This document shows positions 18,559-27,335 of a stretch of DNA of 64,000 nt, in pieces. The notes beneath the pieces are model-generated. The model ran no database searches, was not told the DNA's origin, and worked only from the letters and a program-made list of their open reading frames with translations. Source of the stretch: Oceanidesulfovibrio marinus (GTDB lineage: Bacteria > Desulfobacterota > Desulfovibrionia > Desulfovibrionales > Desulfovibrionaceae); the NCBI RefSeq assembly GCF_013085545.1, contig NZ_CP039543.1, positions 2,945,322-3,009,321 of the forward strand. Direction: 5' to 3'. Both the position numbers and the translations under genes were made by a program. Each line of letters begins with the position of its first letter. Position 1 is the first letter of the stretch.

Positions 18559-20331
18559 ATGAATTTTTCCGTCTTCAACGATCTTTCCTGGCTGGAAGCG
18601 CCCCACTCCTTCGCGCGTTCTGGCGACCTTGTCGTCAGTGAGCGGCTGTACCTGTTCTGGACTCTGAACTCCTGGCTACAACGCTCCTTCGACCTCGAAG
18701 AACCCGCCCAGCGCAACGGCTATCTGCTCTGGTGGCTAAAATCCGGTCGTCGGGAGTTCCACTGCGATCCCTTTCTGGCCCCCGACGCCTACGAGTACTG
18801 GCGCGGCCAGGTGAACGAGGTTGAATCCCTGCAGGATCTGCCTGTGACGCGCCTCGCCTACCTGCTCTGGTGGGGACGCAAGGATGTCCAGCGATCGTAC
18901 CCGCTGAGCACCCCGGAATGCTGTGAACGTTTTGTCGACTGGTACATGGACTGGGGCGTCAAGACCGCACGCCTTCCCCTACGGATGGCTCTGGCGCCCA
19001 ACTACTGGGAGGAGCCGTCTTCAGCGCCCGGTCTGACCAGGCTCCAGCTTCTTCTCTGGGAGAAGTATGATGACCTGCGACAGCGTTTTGACATTAATAC
19101 GCCTGAAGGACACGATTCCTATCTCGCATGGTTCGCCGAGAATGGCGACGCCGTTGTGGACGCCTTGCCCGAACAACGCCCCGCAATCTCGCCTAAACCT
19201 CGCACCATCCCGGCAGGCGAGTTCGAACGCGGCGGACTGAATGTTGTCGGCTTCGTTCGGGGCGAACTGGGCGTGGGTGAGGACGTACGCATGGCCGCAG
19301 CCTCGCTCAGGGCTGCCGGGATGGACTTCGCCCTGGTGGATGCGCCCATCCACAGCGCCTCCCGCAGCGAGGACGACCGCGCCGCAGAGCACCTGGCTCA
19401 GGCTCCCAGGTACTTGGCCAATCTCTTCTACCTACCTTGCGTGGAGACGACCCGACTCTTCATGGTCCACGGACCGGAATGCTTTCTGGGACGATACAAC
19501 ATCGCCGGCTGGCAGTGGGAGCTGCCTCGTTGGCCTCGCCCTCTGGAGCCGGCCTTCAAGCTGGTGCAGGAGGTCTGGTCTTCATCCAACTTCACAGCTC
19601 ATGCTGCTGCCGAGGTCTCTCCGGTTCCCGTGCGCGTCATGCCCATGGCTGTGACCGTGGACGAAACGCCAGACTATGGCCGCGATTACTACGGCCTGCC
19701 GCAGAACCGTTTCTGCTTCGCTTTCGTGTTCGACAGCTTGTCCAAATACGCGCGCAAGAACCCCTTCGGGCTGCTCGATGCCTTCAAGCTGGCCTTCGAG
19801 CGCACACGCGACGATGTGGCGCTGGTGGTCAAAGCCATGAACGCCAACGGCGATGATCCCGTCTGGAAGGCCTTTATGGCCCAGGCCGAGCTCGACCAGC
19901 GCATCAAGGTCATCAATGCCGTCTACAGCCGCGCCGAGATCCTGGGACTGTTCAACTGCTGCGACGCTGTGGTCTCGCTGCACCGCTCCGAAGGGTTTGG
20001 CCGCACCTTGGCCGAAGCCATGCTGCTGGGCAAACCTGTGGTCGCCAGCAACTATTCCGGCAACGTGGACTTCACCACGCCGGAGACCGCCTTCATGGTT
20101 GAGGGACGCACCGTCCCTGTGGAGCCGTGGGAATATCACTTCTGGCAGGACCAGGTCTGGTTCGACCCGGACATGGGTCATGCCGCCGAGCAGATGCGGG
20201 CCTGTGTGGATCAACCGGCCCTGGCCGCGCGACTGGCAGAGGCCGGCAAGCGTACGATACAGGATATGTACAATCCGCTGACCGTGGGTCGCAACTATCA
20301 ACGGCGACTCGCAGAGCTCGGGCTCATCTGA
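18559..20331 (+). CDS. Glycosyltransferase with N-terminal triple repeat and C-terminal GT4 domain
   Basis: 590 residues. Residues ~28-66, 97-137 and 160-200 are three degenerate copies of a ~40-residue unit with the pattern LLW-x5-R-x-F/Y-x-L-x-TPE and a terminal WF/WW-G (LYLFWTLNSWLQRSF, LAYLLWWGRKDVQRSY and LQLLLWEKYDDLRQRF). From ~225 a GT-B domain follows, with NVVGFVRGELGVGEDVRMA, CFAFVFDSLSKYARKNP and the E-x7-E motif HRSEGFGRTLAEAMLLGKP. The repeat may bind acceptor glycan or partner proteins; its function is unknown. It sits between two paralogous EDD transferases in a tight rightward operon. Confidence 0.85.
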   Translation: MNFSVFNDLSWLEAPHSFARSGDLVVSERLYLFWTLNSWLQRSFDLEEPAQRNGYLLWWLKSGRREFHCDPFLAPDAYEYWRGQVNEVESLQDLPVTRLAYLLWWGRKDVQRSYPLSTPECCERFVDWYMDWGVKTARLPLRMALAPNYWEEPSSAPGLTRLQLLLWEKYDDLRQRFDINTPEGHDSYLAWFAENGDAVVDALPEQRPAISPKPRTIPAGEFERGGLNVVGFVRGELGVGEDVRMAAASLRAAGMDFALVDAPIHSASRSEDDRAAEHLAQAPRYLANLFYLPCVETTRLFMVHGPECFLGRYNIAGWQWELPRWPRPLEPAFKLVQEVWSSSNFTAHAAAEVSPVPVRVMPMAVTVDETPDYGRDYYGLPQNRFCFAFVFDSLSKYARKNPFGLLDAFKLAFERTRDDVALVVKAMNANGDDPVWKAFMAQAELDQRIKVINAVYSRAEILGLFNCCDAVVSLHRSEGFGRTLAEAMLLGKPVVASNYSGNVDFTTPETAFMVEGRTVPVEPWEYHFWQDQVWFDPDMGHAAEQMRACVDQPALAARLAEAGKRTIQDMYNPLTVGRNYQRRLAELGLI

Positions 20332-20356
20332 AGCGGCATTGCTCTCTGGAGGCAGC

Positions 20357-21520
20357 ATGCATCCGGCCATCGTTGTAGCGACGCACAACCGTCCCCGCTC
20401 GCTCATGCGAGTGCTCTCCTCGCTCAAACGCGGTATCGGCTTGGACGACGTCACGCTGATCATCAGCATTGATCCCGATGGCGCGGACGTCGTCTTGGCA
20501 ACGGCCGAGGCATTCTCCTGGGAGTTCGGCCCCAAGCGGATCATCGCCCACTCCGACCATCTGGGCTTACGTCGCCACCTGCTCTCGTGCGGCGATCTGT
20601 CTCAGGAATACGGCGCTGTCATCGTCATAGAGGACGATCTTTTCGTCTCGCCCTGGTTCTACGAGTATGCTTCGCAGGCATTGGGTCTTTACGGGGCTGA
20701 TGCACGCATCAGCGGCGTATCGCTCTACGCCCCGCTTTTCAACGAAACGGCTGAGCTGGGGTTCACGCCGCTGAACGCCCCATATGACGGGTACTTCATG
20801 CAACTGCCCTCGTCCTGGGGGCAGGCGTTCACGGCCGCTCAATGGAAGGCGTTCAAGACCTGGCTGGCCGCCCAGGAAGGAGAGCCCGACATTCCCGTGC
20901 CCTGGAACGTGGAGGGTTGGTCGCAACATTCGTGGAAGAAGCTACTGCTGATGTATATGCTCGCTGCCGACACGTACTACGCCTACCCCTACCTGGGATT
21001 GTCCACAAACTTTTCAACCCCGGGCTCGCACCACTTCATCGCCTCGACACACCTCCAGACACCTCTGCGGATGCATGGGGGATTCTCCCTGCCAACGCTC
21101 GACGAGAGCCCAGCAGTCTACGATGTCTTCGGAGAACTCCTGCCAGAACGCATGACGCGCCTTGCCCCCTGGCTGGAGGACTATGATTTTGAGGTGGATC
21201 TGTACGGAAAAAAGTTTCTGAACCGCGTCAACAGCAAGTTCCTGCTCACCGCCAAGCCGGGCGTAGCTCCTGTGCGCACCTTTGGCCGCTCGCTCAAGCC
21301 CCATGAGCTCAACATAGCCTTCGATAGCGAAGGAGACACCTTCCGTCTCGTGCGGACCAACGAGTGTTCAGAACACCTTGTCTGGCCCAACAAGGATAGC
21401 CTGAGCTACTACTTCAACGTCTGGCGGCGCTGCATGGACCACCAGTACGTAGCCCTCAAGAGCGACCTGCCTGTGGACTATTTCGAACGATTGCTCCCGG
21501 CCGGAAAGTCCAGGTCGTAA
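20357..21520 (+). CDS. Glycosyltransferase, GT2/GNT-I-like, EDD type (paralogue)
   Basis: 387 residues. The ATG at 20357 is preceded by a strong GGAGG site, and an upstream TTG at 20339 is less likely. Same architecture as the 17428 gene: AIVVATHNRPRSLMRVL, LIISIDPDGAD, the acidic VIVIEDDLFVSP, then SSWGQAFTAAQWKAFKTWL and RSLKPHELNIAF near the C-terminus. The two paralogues flank the repeat-containing GT4 enzyme. It ends 6 bases before the convergent glycosyltransferase at 21527. Substrates unknown. Confidence 0.84.
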   Translation: MHPAIVVATHNRPRSLMRVLSSLKRGIGLDDVTLIISIDPDGADVVLATAEAFSWEFGPKRIIAHSDHLGLRRHLLSCGDLSQEYGAVIVIEDDLFVSPWFYEYASQALGLYGADARISGVSLYAPLFNETAELGFTPLNAPYDGYFMQLPSSWGQAFTAAQWKAFKTWLAAQEGEPDIPVPWNVEGWSQHSWKKLLLMYMLAADTYYAYPYLGLSTNFSTPGSHHFIASTHLQTPLRMHGGFSLPTLDESPAVYDVFGELLPERMTRLAPWLEDYDFEVDLYGKKFLNRVNSKFLLTAKPGVAPVRTFGRSLKPHELNIAFDSEGDTFRLVRTNECSEHLVWPNKDSLSYYFNVWRRCMDHQYVALKSDLPVDYFERLLPAGKSRS

Positions 21521-21526
21521 TCGAAA

Positions 21527-22684
21527 TTACAGAATGCTTTTGTAGAAGGCGTGGAGCTCTGCCGCGGTCTTTCGCCAGTTGAAATGCTTTTCGGCAAAGG
21601 CGAGGGCGTTCTTCCCCAGTGTGGCGGCCAACTCCTCGTTCTCCGTGAGCAGCACGACCTTTTCGACGATCTCGTCCGGGTCTCCGCGCTCCATGAGCAG
21701 AGCGTCCACGCCATCGCGGATCATCCCTCCCAGGTTTGTGCGGCCCATGACGACAGGCTTGCCTGCGTAAAAGAACTCGGGGAGCTTGGAAGGAAAACGA
21801 TAATCATTGAAGTGACCTGGCGCGCCGGGTTGCACCAGGACATCCGCCATGCCAAGATACTGTGGAATCTCTTCGCGTGGACGAAACCCAAGAGAGATCA
21901 CGTGCTCGTTGAGCTCGGGTCCGATTCCCAGATCGCAAAAATCCACGCCAGTCCTTAGTAATCTGAACGAGTGCCCCTTTTGATTGAGCAAGGCCACAGC
22001 CTTGTACAAGGAGAGCACGTCCTCTTTGTTCGGTTCGCTGACGGCGCCCGGATAAAAGATGACGCGCTCGCCCTCCCCTATTCCCAGGTCCCGCCGCAGG
22101 TTCCGGTCACAACGCGCGTTCAGAAACATGGAGCTTTCGCACGAGGGCCAGAGCACCACAGAAGGCACATGGTCCGGCTTGAAATCATTCAGGGTCTCGA
22201 TAATGACCGAAAGACCGGCCGCGCCCTCCAGAAAGGACTGGAAATAGTGCGGATGCGTGCACGGCAACTCCCCTGGGGCGGGCATCAAGGCATCCACTTC
22301 TTCCCTGGGCATAGCAAGGGCCTGCTCCATGCTCACGCCAAGAACGAACTCCAGGACTGAGAGCTCGTTGTCCTCAAGGTGTATCATGTAGCGGCAGCCA
22401 AGCTTTTCACACAGGGCGAGCGTGCACTGGCGAACATTTTCTCGCGGTGTCCAGGCATGCACCAAGGTGTTTTTCGGATCCTGGACCGTGAAGTCCGGCG
22501 CCAGGATCTCCTCATGAGTCATGCAAGAGAACAGAGGTTTGCCAATGTTGTGAACGAGTTCCACATTTTCTGTGACGCAAACAGTGCAGTCCACGCCGAT
22601 CTTACATAGCTCATTGGCTATATTAAAGATATGGATGGCACTTTGCACCTTGAAATCGTAATAGCTTACGAAGATGATCTGCAC
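21527..22684 (-). CDS. GT4-type glycosyltransferase
   Basis: 385 residues, minus strand. N-terminal domain opening MQIIFVSYYDFKVQSAIHIF. C-terminal donor domain with VIFYPGAVSEPNKEDVLSLY, LLRTGVDFCDLGIG and the late block YRFPSKLPEFFYAGKPVVMG, where the glutamate E (LPEFF) takes the place of the family 4 acidic motif. It is convergent with the preceding operon and divergent from the GtrII-like gene. The start context has no clear Shine-Dalgarno sequence, but the codons fit the frame. Likely adds one sugar to the polysaccharide repeat; the specificity is not readable. Confidence 0.8.
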   Translation of the reverse strand: MQIIFVSYYDFKVQSAIHIFNIANELCKIGVDCTVCVTENVELVHNIGKPLFSCMTHEEILAPDFTVQDPKNTLVHAWTPRENVRQCTLALCEKLGCRYMIHLEDNELSVLEFVLGVSMEQALAMPREEVDALMPAPGELPCTHPHYFQSFLEGAAGLSVIIETLNDFKPDHVPSVVLWPSCESSMFLNARCDRNLRRDLGIGEGERVIFYPGAVSEPNKEDVLSLYKAVALLNQKGHSFRLLRTGVDFCDLGIGPELNEHVISLGFRPREEIPQYLGMADVLVQPGAPGHFNDYRFPSKLPEFFYAGKPVVMGRTNLGGMIRDGVDALLMERGDPDEIVEKVVLLTENEELAATLGKNALAFAEKHFNWRKTAAELHAFYKSIL

Positions 22685-23126
22685 TAATGGTCCTGGTCAA
22701 GATTGAAGCTTTGCACTAGACATTGAAGTGCGTAAAGTTCTTGGCTTGGTAGATATTGTCATGGATAAGATGAACTACACCATGGTATTAATTTTCGAAG
22801 AATTCGCAGCTTCTCTTTGACACATCTATTTGTATAGATTATTTAAGTAACGATCAATATATGATTCTGCCGCCCATATGCTATTATCCAAGGCGGACTC
22901 AACAATCTAACTAGGCTTTGAGCTTCTCTTCGCAGGGTGGGGATTGCCTTGGGTGACTTAACCTAGCCTTTACAAAAAAACGACTACTCGTTAAATATTA
23001 TTCTTGTAGTTGAAAGAAGGTCCACCCTGCTCACACAAGATCTCGGCTGCACTTTTGACTGAGAAAAATCGTCAGAAGCGTATGTTTTTCATCATGTCCC
23101 TGCGGCATACTTGAAACGGTGCTTCA
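22685..23126. other. AT-rich divergent intergenic region
   Basis: About 440 bases separating a leftward glycosyltransferase from the rightward GtrII-like gene. Strikingly AT-rich against the GC-rich genes on both sides, as expected for promoters or transferred DNA. It contains one promoter-like pair for the rightward gene (22817-22845). No coding sequence recognised. Confidence 0.5.
22817..22845 (+). promoter_or_regulatory. Candidate sigma70 promoter for the gtrII-like gene
   Basis: A perfect TTGACA (22817-22822) followed after 17 bases by TATTTA (22840-22845), about 280 bases upstream of the ATG at 23127. The long leader weakens the case. Confidence 0.35.
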
Positions 23127-24692
23127 ATGTCCATCCTTCAATTTGATCTCACTCGTTACCTCAAAGGCAAATCCGATGCCCTGGGACCAGGAATAGCAAC
23201 AGGGTTCGCCCTTTGCGTCGGCCTCAATATTCTGAGTTACCTGCTTTTCATCTGCCACTACTTCCTCACGAACCACGCTGGCCGGTTTCCCTGGATCTCG
23301 CCCAATGACCAACTATTCGCCGGGCGTTGGTTCGCCATATTCTTTTACAGCCTCACGGGCTTTGCCAACACTCCAGCCCTGCAGCAGATTATGGGCATCC
23401 TGCTGCACTGCCTAGCTGCGTTCTGTCTGGCTCTGCTCTGGCAGCGTCAGACAGAACGCCGATCCCAGATCCTAGTCGTCACCCTGGTGGCTACGCTCTA
23501 CCCTGCGAATTTGGCAGCATTCTATTACACATGGCAGGTGGGTGTCTTCTTCGGCGCCATCTTGCTGGTCGTCCTGGGGCTTATGGTGGCTGATTCTTTT
23601 CGTTTTTTCCGCTTTGCCTTGGGCAGCCTGTGCATCACGCTGGGCTTGGCAACCTATCAGCCCAGCCTGAGCGTAGCAGCGACCATTCTGATGGCCTGCA
23701 TTGTCCTGGAGATTATCTATAGCCCGCCTGGCACGCTCTTCATCTCATTGTGGCGCCGGCAAATTCCACGCCTCCTGGCATTGCTGGCTGGCGGGTTTGG
23801 CTATTTGTTGAGTCTCAGAATCCTCGGCCTGGAGGTTAATTCTGTCCATAGTCTGAAGATCGTCACCTTATCTGAGCTTCCCGTCAGAATTCAACAGGTG
23901 GTTGTCGAGAGCTTCCTCTCCTTGGTGTATACGCAGCCGGATATCCGCACTGTTTTGCGCACTCTTCTCCTTGTGGCGAGCGGACTCGCAATGGCTGAGC
24001 TATTCAGCACCCTGTTGCGCAGGTACAAAGGCCGCGAGCTGATCATGCGACTTGTTCTTCTGACATTGGCAAGCCTGGGCCTCGTCATCGCCACCAAAGC
24101 TTTGTTTTTGATATCCAACAATAACTACTTCTGGCAATATCGCTACAATTTCTCTTTGTCCTATTTTTTCGCCTTTATTTTCTTTATCTTAAGTTCCTGG
24201 CGCAAGCCGCCACTGTTCAGAAGCAGCATCCTAGTATTGTGCTGCGCCACCATTTTCCTTTTCATGCAGTCCGATCTTCTGCGCCAGGGCGTGCTGCTGC
24301 GTGGCCAAGAGCACGACTTAGCCTTGGCCAACCGCATGCTGCAACGCATCGAACAGCTTCCTGAGCTTGACTTATCTAAAGAATATTATTGTGTGCGAAC
24401 AGGCCCATATCCTCCTATACGCATGAACATGATGCATTCTTCCAATAAATTTTTTGGACGGGGCGGAGACCACCACATGGACCATGGTGAAATAACCGAC
24501 GTCTGGAACCCGGCCTATGTATTTACCTACCTGGGCTCCAAAATCCGCTGGGCCAAGGGCGGTCATTACATGCCCGATTTCTCCGAAAAAATGCAAGAAG
24601 CGAAGAGAATCGCCAAGGCGCAACACAGAAAACCCTGGCCACACAACTCATCGATATTTATTCACAATGACTGGATAATAATTTACATGTAA
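23127..24692 (+). CDS. GtrII-like membrane glucosyltransferase
   Basis: 521 residues with about ten hydrophobic membrane segments through residue ~400 and a hydrophilic C-terminal tail. It fits the Glucos_trans_II family, whose members transfer glucose from a polyprenyl-phosphate carrier to O-antigen on the periplasmic side. Supporting features: WISPNDQLFAGRWFAIFF in the first periplasmic loop, including an acidic residue expected for catalysis in such GT-C enzymes, and GLATYQPSLSVAA. Next gene downstream (90 bases) is a GtrB-like polyprenyl-phosphate transferase. No gtrA is beside them; one lies at 5386. Substrate sugar undetermined. Confidence 0.8.
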   Translation: MSILQFDLTRYLKGKSDALGPGIATGFALCVGLNILSYLLFICHYFLTNHAGRFPWISPNDQLFAGRWFAIFFYSLTGFANTPALQQIMGILLHCLAAFCLALLWQRQTERRSQILVVTLVATLYPANLAAFYYTWQVGVFFGAILLVVLGLMVADSFRFFRFALGSLCITLGLATYQPSLSVAATILMACIVLEIIYSPPGTLFISLWRRQIPRLLALLAGGFGYLLSLRILGLEVNSVHSLKIVTLSELPVRIQQVVVESFLSLVYTQPDIRTVLRTLLLVASGLAMAELFSTLLRRYKGRELIMRLVLLTLASLGLVIATKALFLISNNNYFWQYRYNFSLSYFFAFIFFILSSWRKPPLFRSSILVLCCATIFLFMQSDLLRQGVLLRGQEHDLALANRMLQRIEQLPELDLSKEYYCVRTGPYPPIRMNMMHSSNKFFGRGGDHHMDHGEITDVWNPAYVFTYLGSKIRWAKGGHYMPDFSEKMQEAKRIAKAQHRKPWPHNSSIFIHNDWIIIYM

Positions 24693-24782
24693 AAGACACT
24701 GTACCCAAATAGGCACCGTCACATTCAAGCATTATCTCATGCTGCTGAGCATAAACCTCGAATCTCATCCAATAAACACTCT

Positions 24783-25748
24783 ATGGAACCCAAAAGCACC
24801 AACGCACCGCTGAAGGCAACGGTTGTTGTTCCCGTCTTCAACGAAGAGAACGTGATCTCCATTTTTCTCGAAACTATCGAGGAGCTATTCAAAGCCCGAC
24901 CGGATATTCAACTTGAAATCCTCTTCGTAAACGACGGCAGCACGGACGCGACTCTCGCCCGACTTATAGAACTCCAAGACATGGGACACCAAATTCGGAT
25001 TATCGATCTGAGCCGCAATTTCGGCAAGGAGGCTGCCCTTGCAGCCGGACTACACCATGCCACGGGGCAGGTGGTCATCCCCATTGATGTCGACTTGCAA
25101 GACGACCCGAAGCTGATCTTCGATATGATCGAAAAATGGCGAGAGGGATACGAAGTCGTCCTGGGCCGGCGGATCGACCGTTCCACTGACACTCGACTCA
25201 AACGTGTAACTGCTAACGCCTTTTACTACGTGCACAATTTGATATCCCAGCCTAAGATCTCCTCCAATGTTGGGGACTTCCGGCTTATGGACAGGAAAGT
25301 GGTTGAGGCCTTCAGGAGCCTGCCCGAGTCCAGGCGCTTCTCCAAAGGGCTGTTTGCTTGGGTCGGATTCCGCAGCACGTATGTCGATTACTCGCGTACC
25401 CCCCGTGTGGCTGGCTGCTCCAAGTTCAACGGCTGGAAACTCTGGAATTTCGCTTTAGAAGGTTTTACCAGCTTCAGTACCGCCCCCCTACGTTTTTGGA
25501 CCTATTTTGGGTTGGGTATCTCACTGACATCTTTCTTATACGCACTCCTCATCATAACAAAAGTTTTGATACGCGGCATCGATGTCCCAGGATATGCCTC
25601 CCTCATAGTCGCCATCATGTTCTTTGGCGGCCTGCAACTGATGGGCATCGGCATTCTAGGTGAATATCTAGGCCGAACCTACATCGAATCCAAACGACGC
25701 CCAATCTTTATTGTTCGCGAAGCTATCGAGCCCTCCAAAAATGCTTGA
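24783..25748 (+). CDS. GtrB-like polyprenyl-phosphate glycosyltransferase
   Basis: 321 residues. GT2 domain (residues ~10-230) with VVVPVFNEEN, LFVNDGSTD and the metal-binding DVDLQDDP. The C-terminus has two membrane helices (around 235-300), as in GtrB/DPM1-type enzymes that load glucose or another sugar from a nucleotide donor onto undecaprenyl phosphate. The conserved DLSRNFGKEAAL block supports this subgroup. Genomic pairing with the GtrII-like membrane protein suggests a serotype-conversion style decoration module. Donor sugar unknown. Confidence 0.88.
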   Translation: MEPKSTNAPLKATVVVPVFNEENVISIFLETIEELFKARPDIQLEILFVNDGSTDATLARLIELQDMGHQIRIIDLSRNFGKEAALAAGLHHATGQVVIPIDVDLQDDPKLIFDMIEKWREGYEVVLGRRIDRSTDTRLKRVTANAFYYVHNLISQPKISSNVGDFRLMDRKVVEAFRSLPESRRFSKGLFAWVGFRSTYVDYSRTPRVAGCSKFNGWKLWNFALEGFTSFSTAPLRFWTYFGLGISLTSFLYALLIITKVLIRGIDVPGYASLIVAIMFFGGLQLMGIGILGEYLGRTYIESKRRPIFIVREAIEPSKNA

Positions 25749-26213
25749 GGAGACATGTGCTTGCTGCACTTCTCCCTCCCAGCTCGAGAGCTCCAATGCC
25801 CATAACGAATGGTCGCGCACATCCGGGATAGAGCCAGACTCTACCTGGGCGTCATCCTGATTTCATACTGCCCCTACGGTCTAGGTCATTTCAGTCAGCT
25901 AGCAGCCCATAGCATCTGCATCAAGAACAGCATAGTCAAATATCTATACATATTGACTGAAACCTGGAGAAAGTCCCTCCGCTTCTAGGCTGCCTCGATC
26001 AAAAACGCGATGTCTGGGGTTAAAAAAGCCCGCTACAAGCGCCTCCGCGAGCAATCCTATACTCCTGCCCATCTGTGGTCCTTGACAAGGCTTGATAATT
26101 CAACGAGTAAATTTAATTCTCGATTTGTGCGGGCATCAATGTCTGTATGACTTATGCATCAGGCTCTTTTGTCTGCCCATGCCTTTCCTGATGCAAATAG
26201 TTTGGTTTTTATT
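25749..26213. other. Intergenic region before wecB
   Basis: About 465 bases without a credible gene. A TTGACA occurs at 26082-26087, but no -10 box at the right distance was found. No terminator stem with a T-tract was recognised after the gtrB-like gene. Confidence 0.4.
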
Positions 26214-27335
26214 ATGACAAACATCTGCCTTTTCGCCGGCACAAGACCAGAGGTCATCAAGTTGGCGCCGGTGTTCCGGATGTTGCGAGCTGACGACAGC
26301 TTCTCCGCGCACCTGATTCTGACCGGACAGCACACGGACATACTTGAGCAGGCTATGCGGGATATGGAGCTCGAAGCGGATGCGAACCTGCACCTGATGA
26401 CCACGAACCAGACCCTCAACAGCCTGACTGCCAAGCTGCTGAGTGCTGTTGACGTGGTTCTCGAAAACGAAACGCCTGACTGGGTTCTTGTCCAGGGCGA
26501 CACCACGACCGCCATGACGTGCGCCATGGCGGCTTTCCATCGTCAGATACGCGTGGGCCATGTCGAGGCGGGCTTGCGCAGTTACAATCGATTTGCCCCG
26601 TACCCCGAAGAGGTCAATCGCCGTATTATCTCGACCATGGCGGATTTGCACTGTGCGCCTACCGAAGAGGCGCGCTCGGCGCTGCTGTCCGAAGGCGTGC
26701 CGGATAATAACGTAATCGTCAGTGGCAACACCGTGGTGGATGCGCTCTCTTGGATGTCGGAGCAGCTCAAATCTGGAGACACGGGGTTGCCCATTCCATT
26801 CAGAACAGCCCTTGAGGCTGGCCGTAGAGTCATATTGGTCACCAGCCATCGCCGTGAGGCCTTTGGACAGGGCCTGAAGAATATTTGCCAGGCCCTGCGA
26901 ATCTTGGCGCAGACACACGACGATATCCACGTGCTCTACCCTACGCATCCCAACCCCAACGTGTTGGGGCCGGTTCAGGAGATGCTCGGCGGCGTGGATC
27001 GCATATCGCTCATAGATCCAGTGGGCTATCGCGAGATGATTGCCATGATGCTGTCCAGCCATCTGCTGCTGACGGATTCGGGCGGAGTTCAGGAGGAAGG
27101 TCTGTCGTTGGACAAACCGGTGTTGGTCATGCGAGAGGTAACCGAGCGCCCAGAGGGCATCGCGGCCGGAGGGGCCAAGCTGGTGGGCGTGGACTGCGAC
27201 CGCATCGTCAATGGGGTTGGAGAACTGCTTACAGACGAAAACCTCTACCGGCGCATGGCAGAGGCAAAAAATCCCTATGGCGATGGCCGGGCCAGCGAGC
27301 GCATCATCGAGGCGATAAAGTCCTTCCATGCCTGA
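26214..27335 (+). CDS. wecB: UDP-N-acetylglucosamine 2-epimerase (non-hydrolysing)
   Basis: 373 residues from ATG 26214, chosen because MTNICLFAGTRPEVIKLAPV is the canonical N-terminus; an upstream ATG would add 20 unconserved residues. Interconverts UDP-GlcNAc and UDP-ManNAc, supplying N-acetylmannosamine for surface glycans. Signature blocks present: LVQGDTTTAMTCAMAAFH, HVEAGLRSYNR, PEEVNRRIISTMAD, TSHRREAFG with the catalytic histidine, and LLTDSGGVQEEG. No wecC dehydrogenase is nearby, so ManNAc itself, or a ManNAc made from it elsewhere, may be used. The next gene overlaps it by 8 bases. Confidence 0.95.
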   Translation: MTNICLFAGTRPEVIKLAPVFRMLRADDSFSAHLILTGQHTDILEQAMRDMELEADANLHLMTTNQTLNSLTAKLLSAVDVVLENETPDWVLVQGDTTTAMTCAMAAFHRQIRVGHVEAGLRSYNRFAPYPEEVNRRIISTMADLHCAPTEEARSALLSEGVPDNNVIVSGNTVVDALSWMSEQLKSGDTGLPIPFRTALEAGRRVILVTSHRREAFGQGLKNICQALRILAQTHDDIHVLYPTHPNPNVLGPVQEMLGGVDRISLIDPVGYREMIAMMLSSHLLLTDSGGVQEEGLSLDKPVLVMREVTERPEGIAAGGAKLVGVDCDRIVNGVGELLTDENLYRRMAEAKNPYGDGRASERIIEAIKSFHA

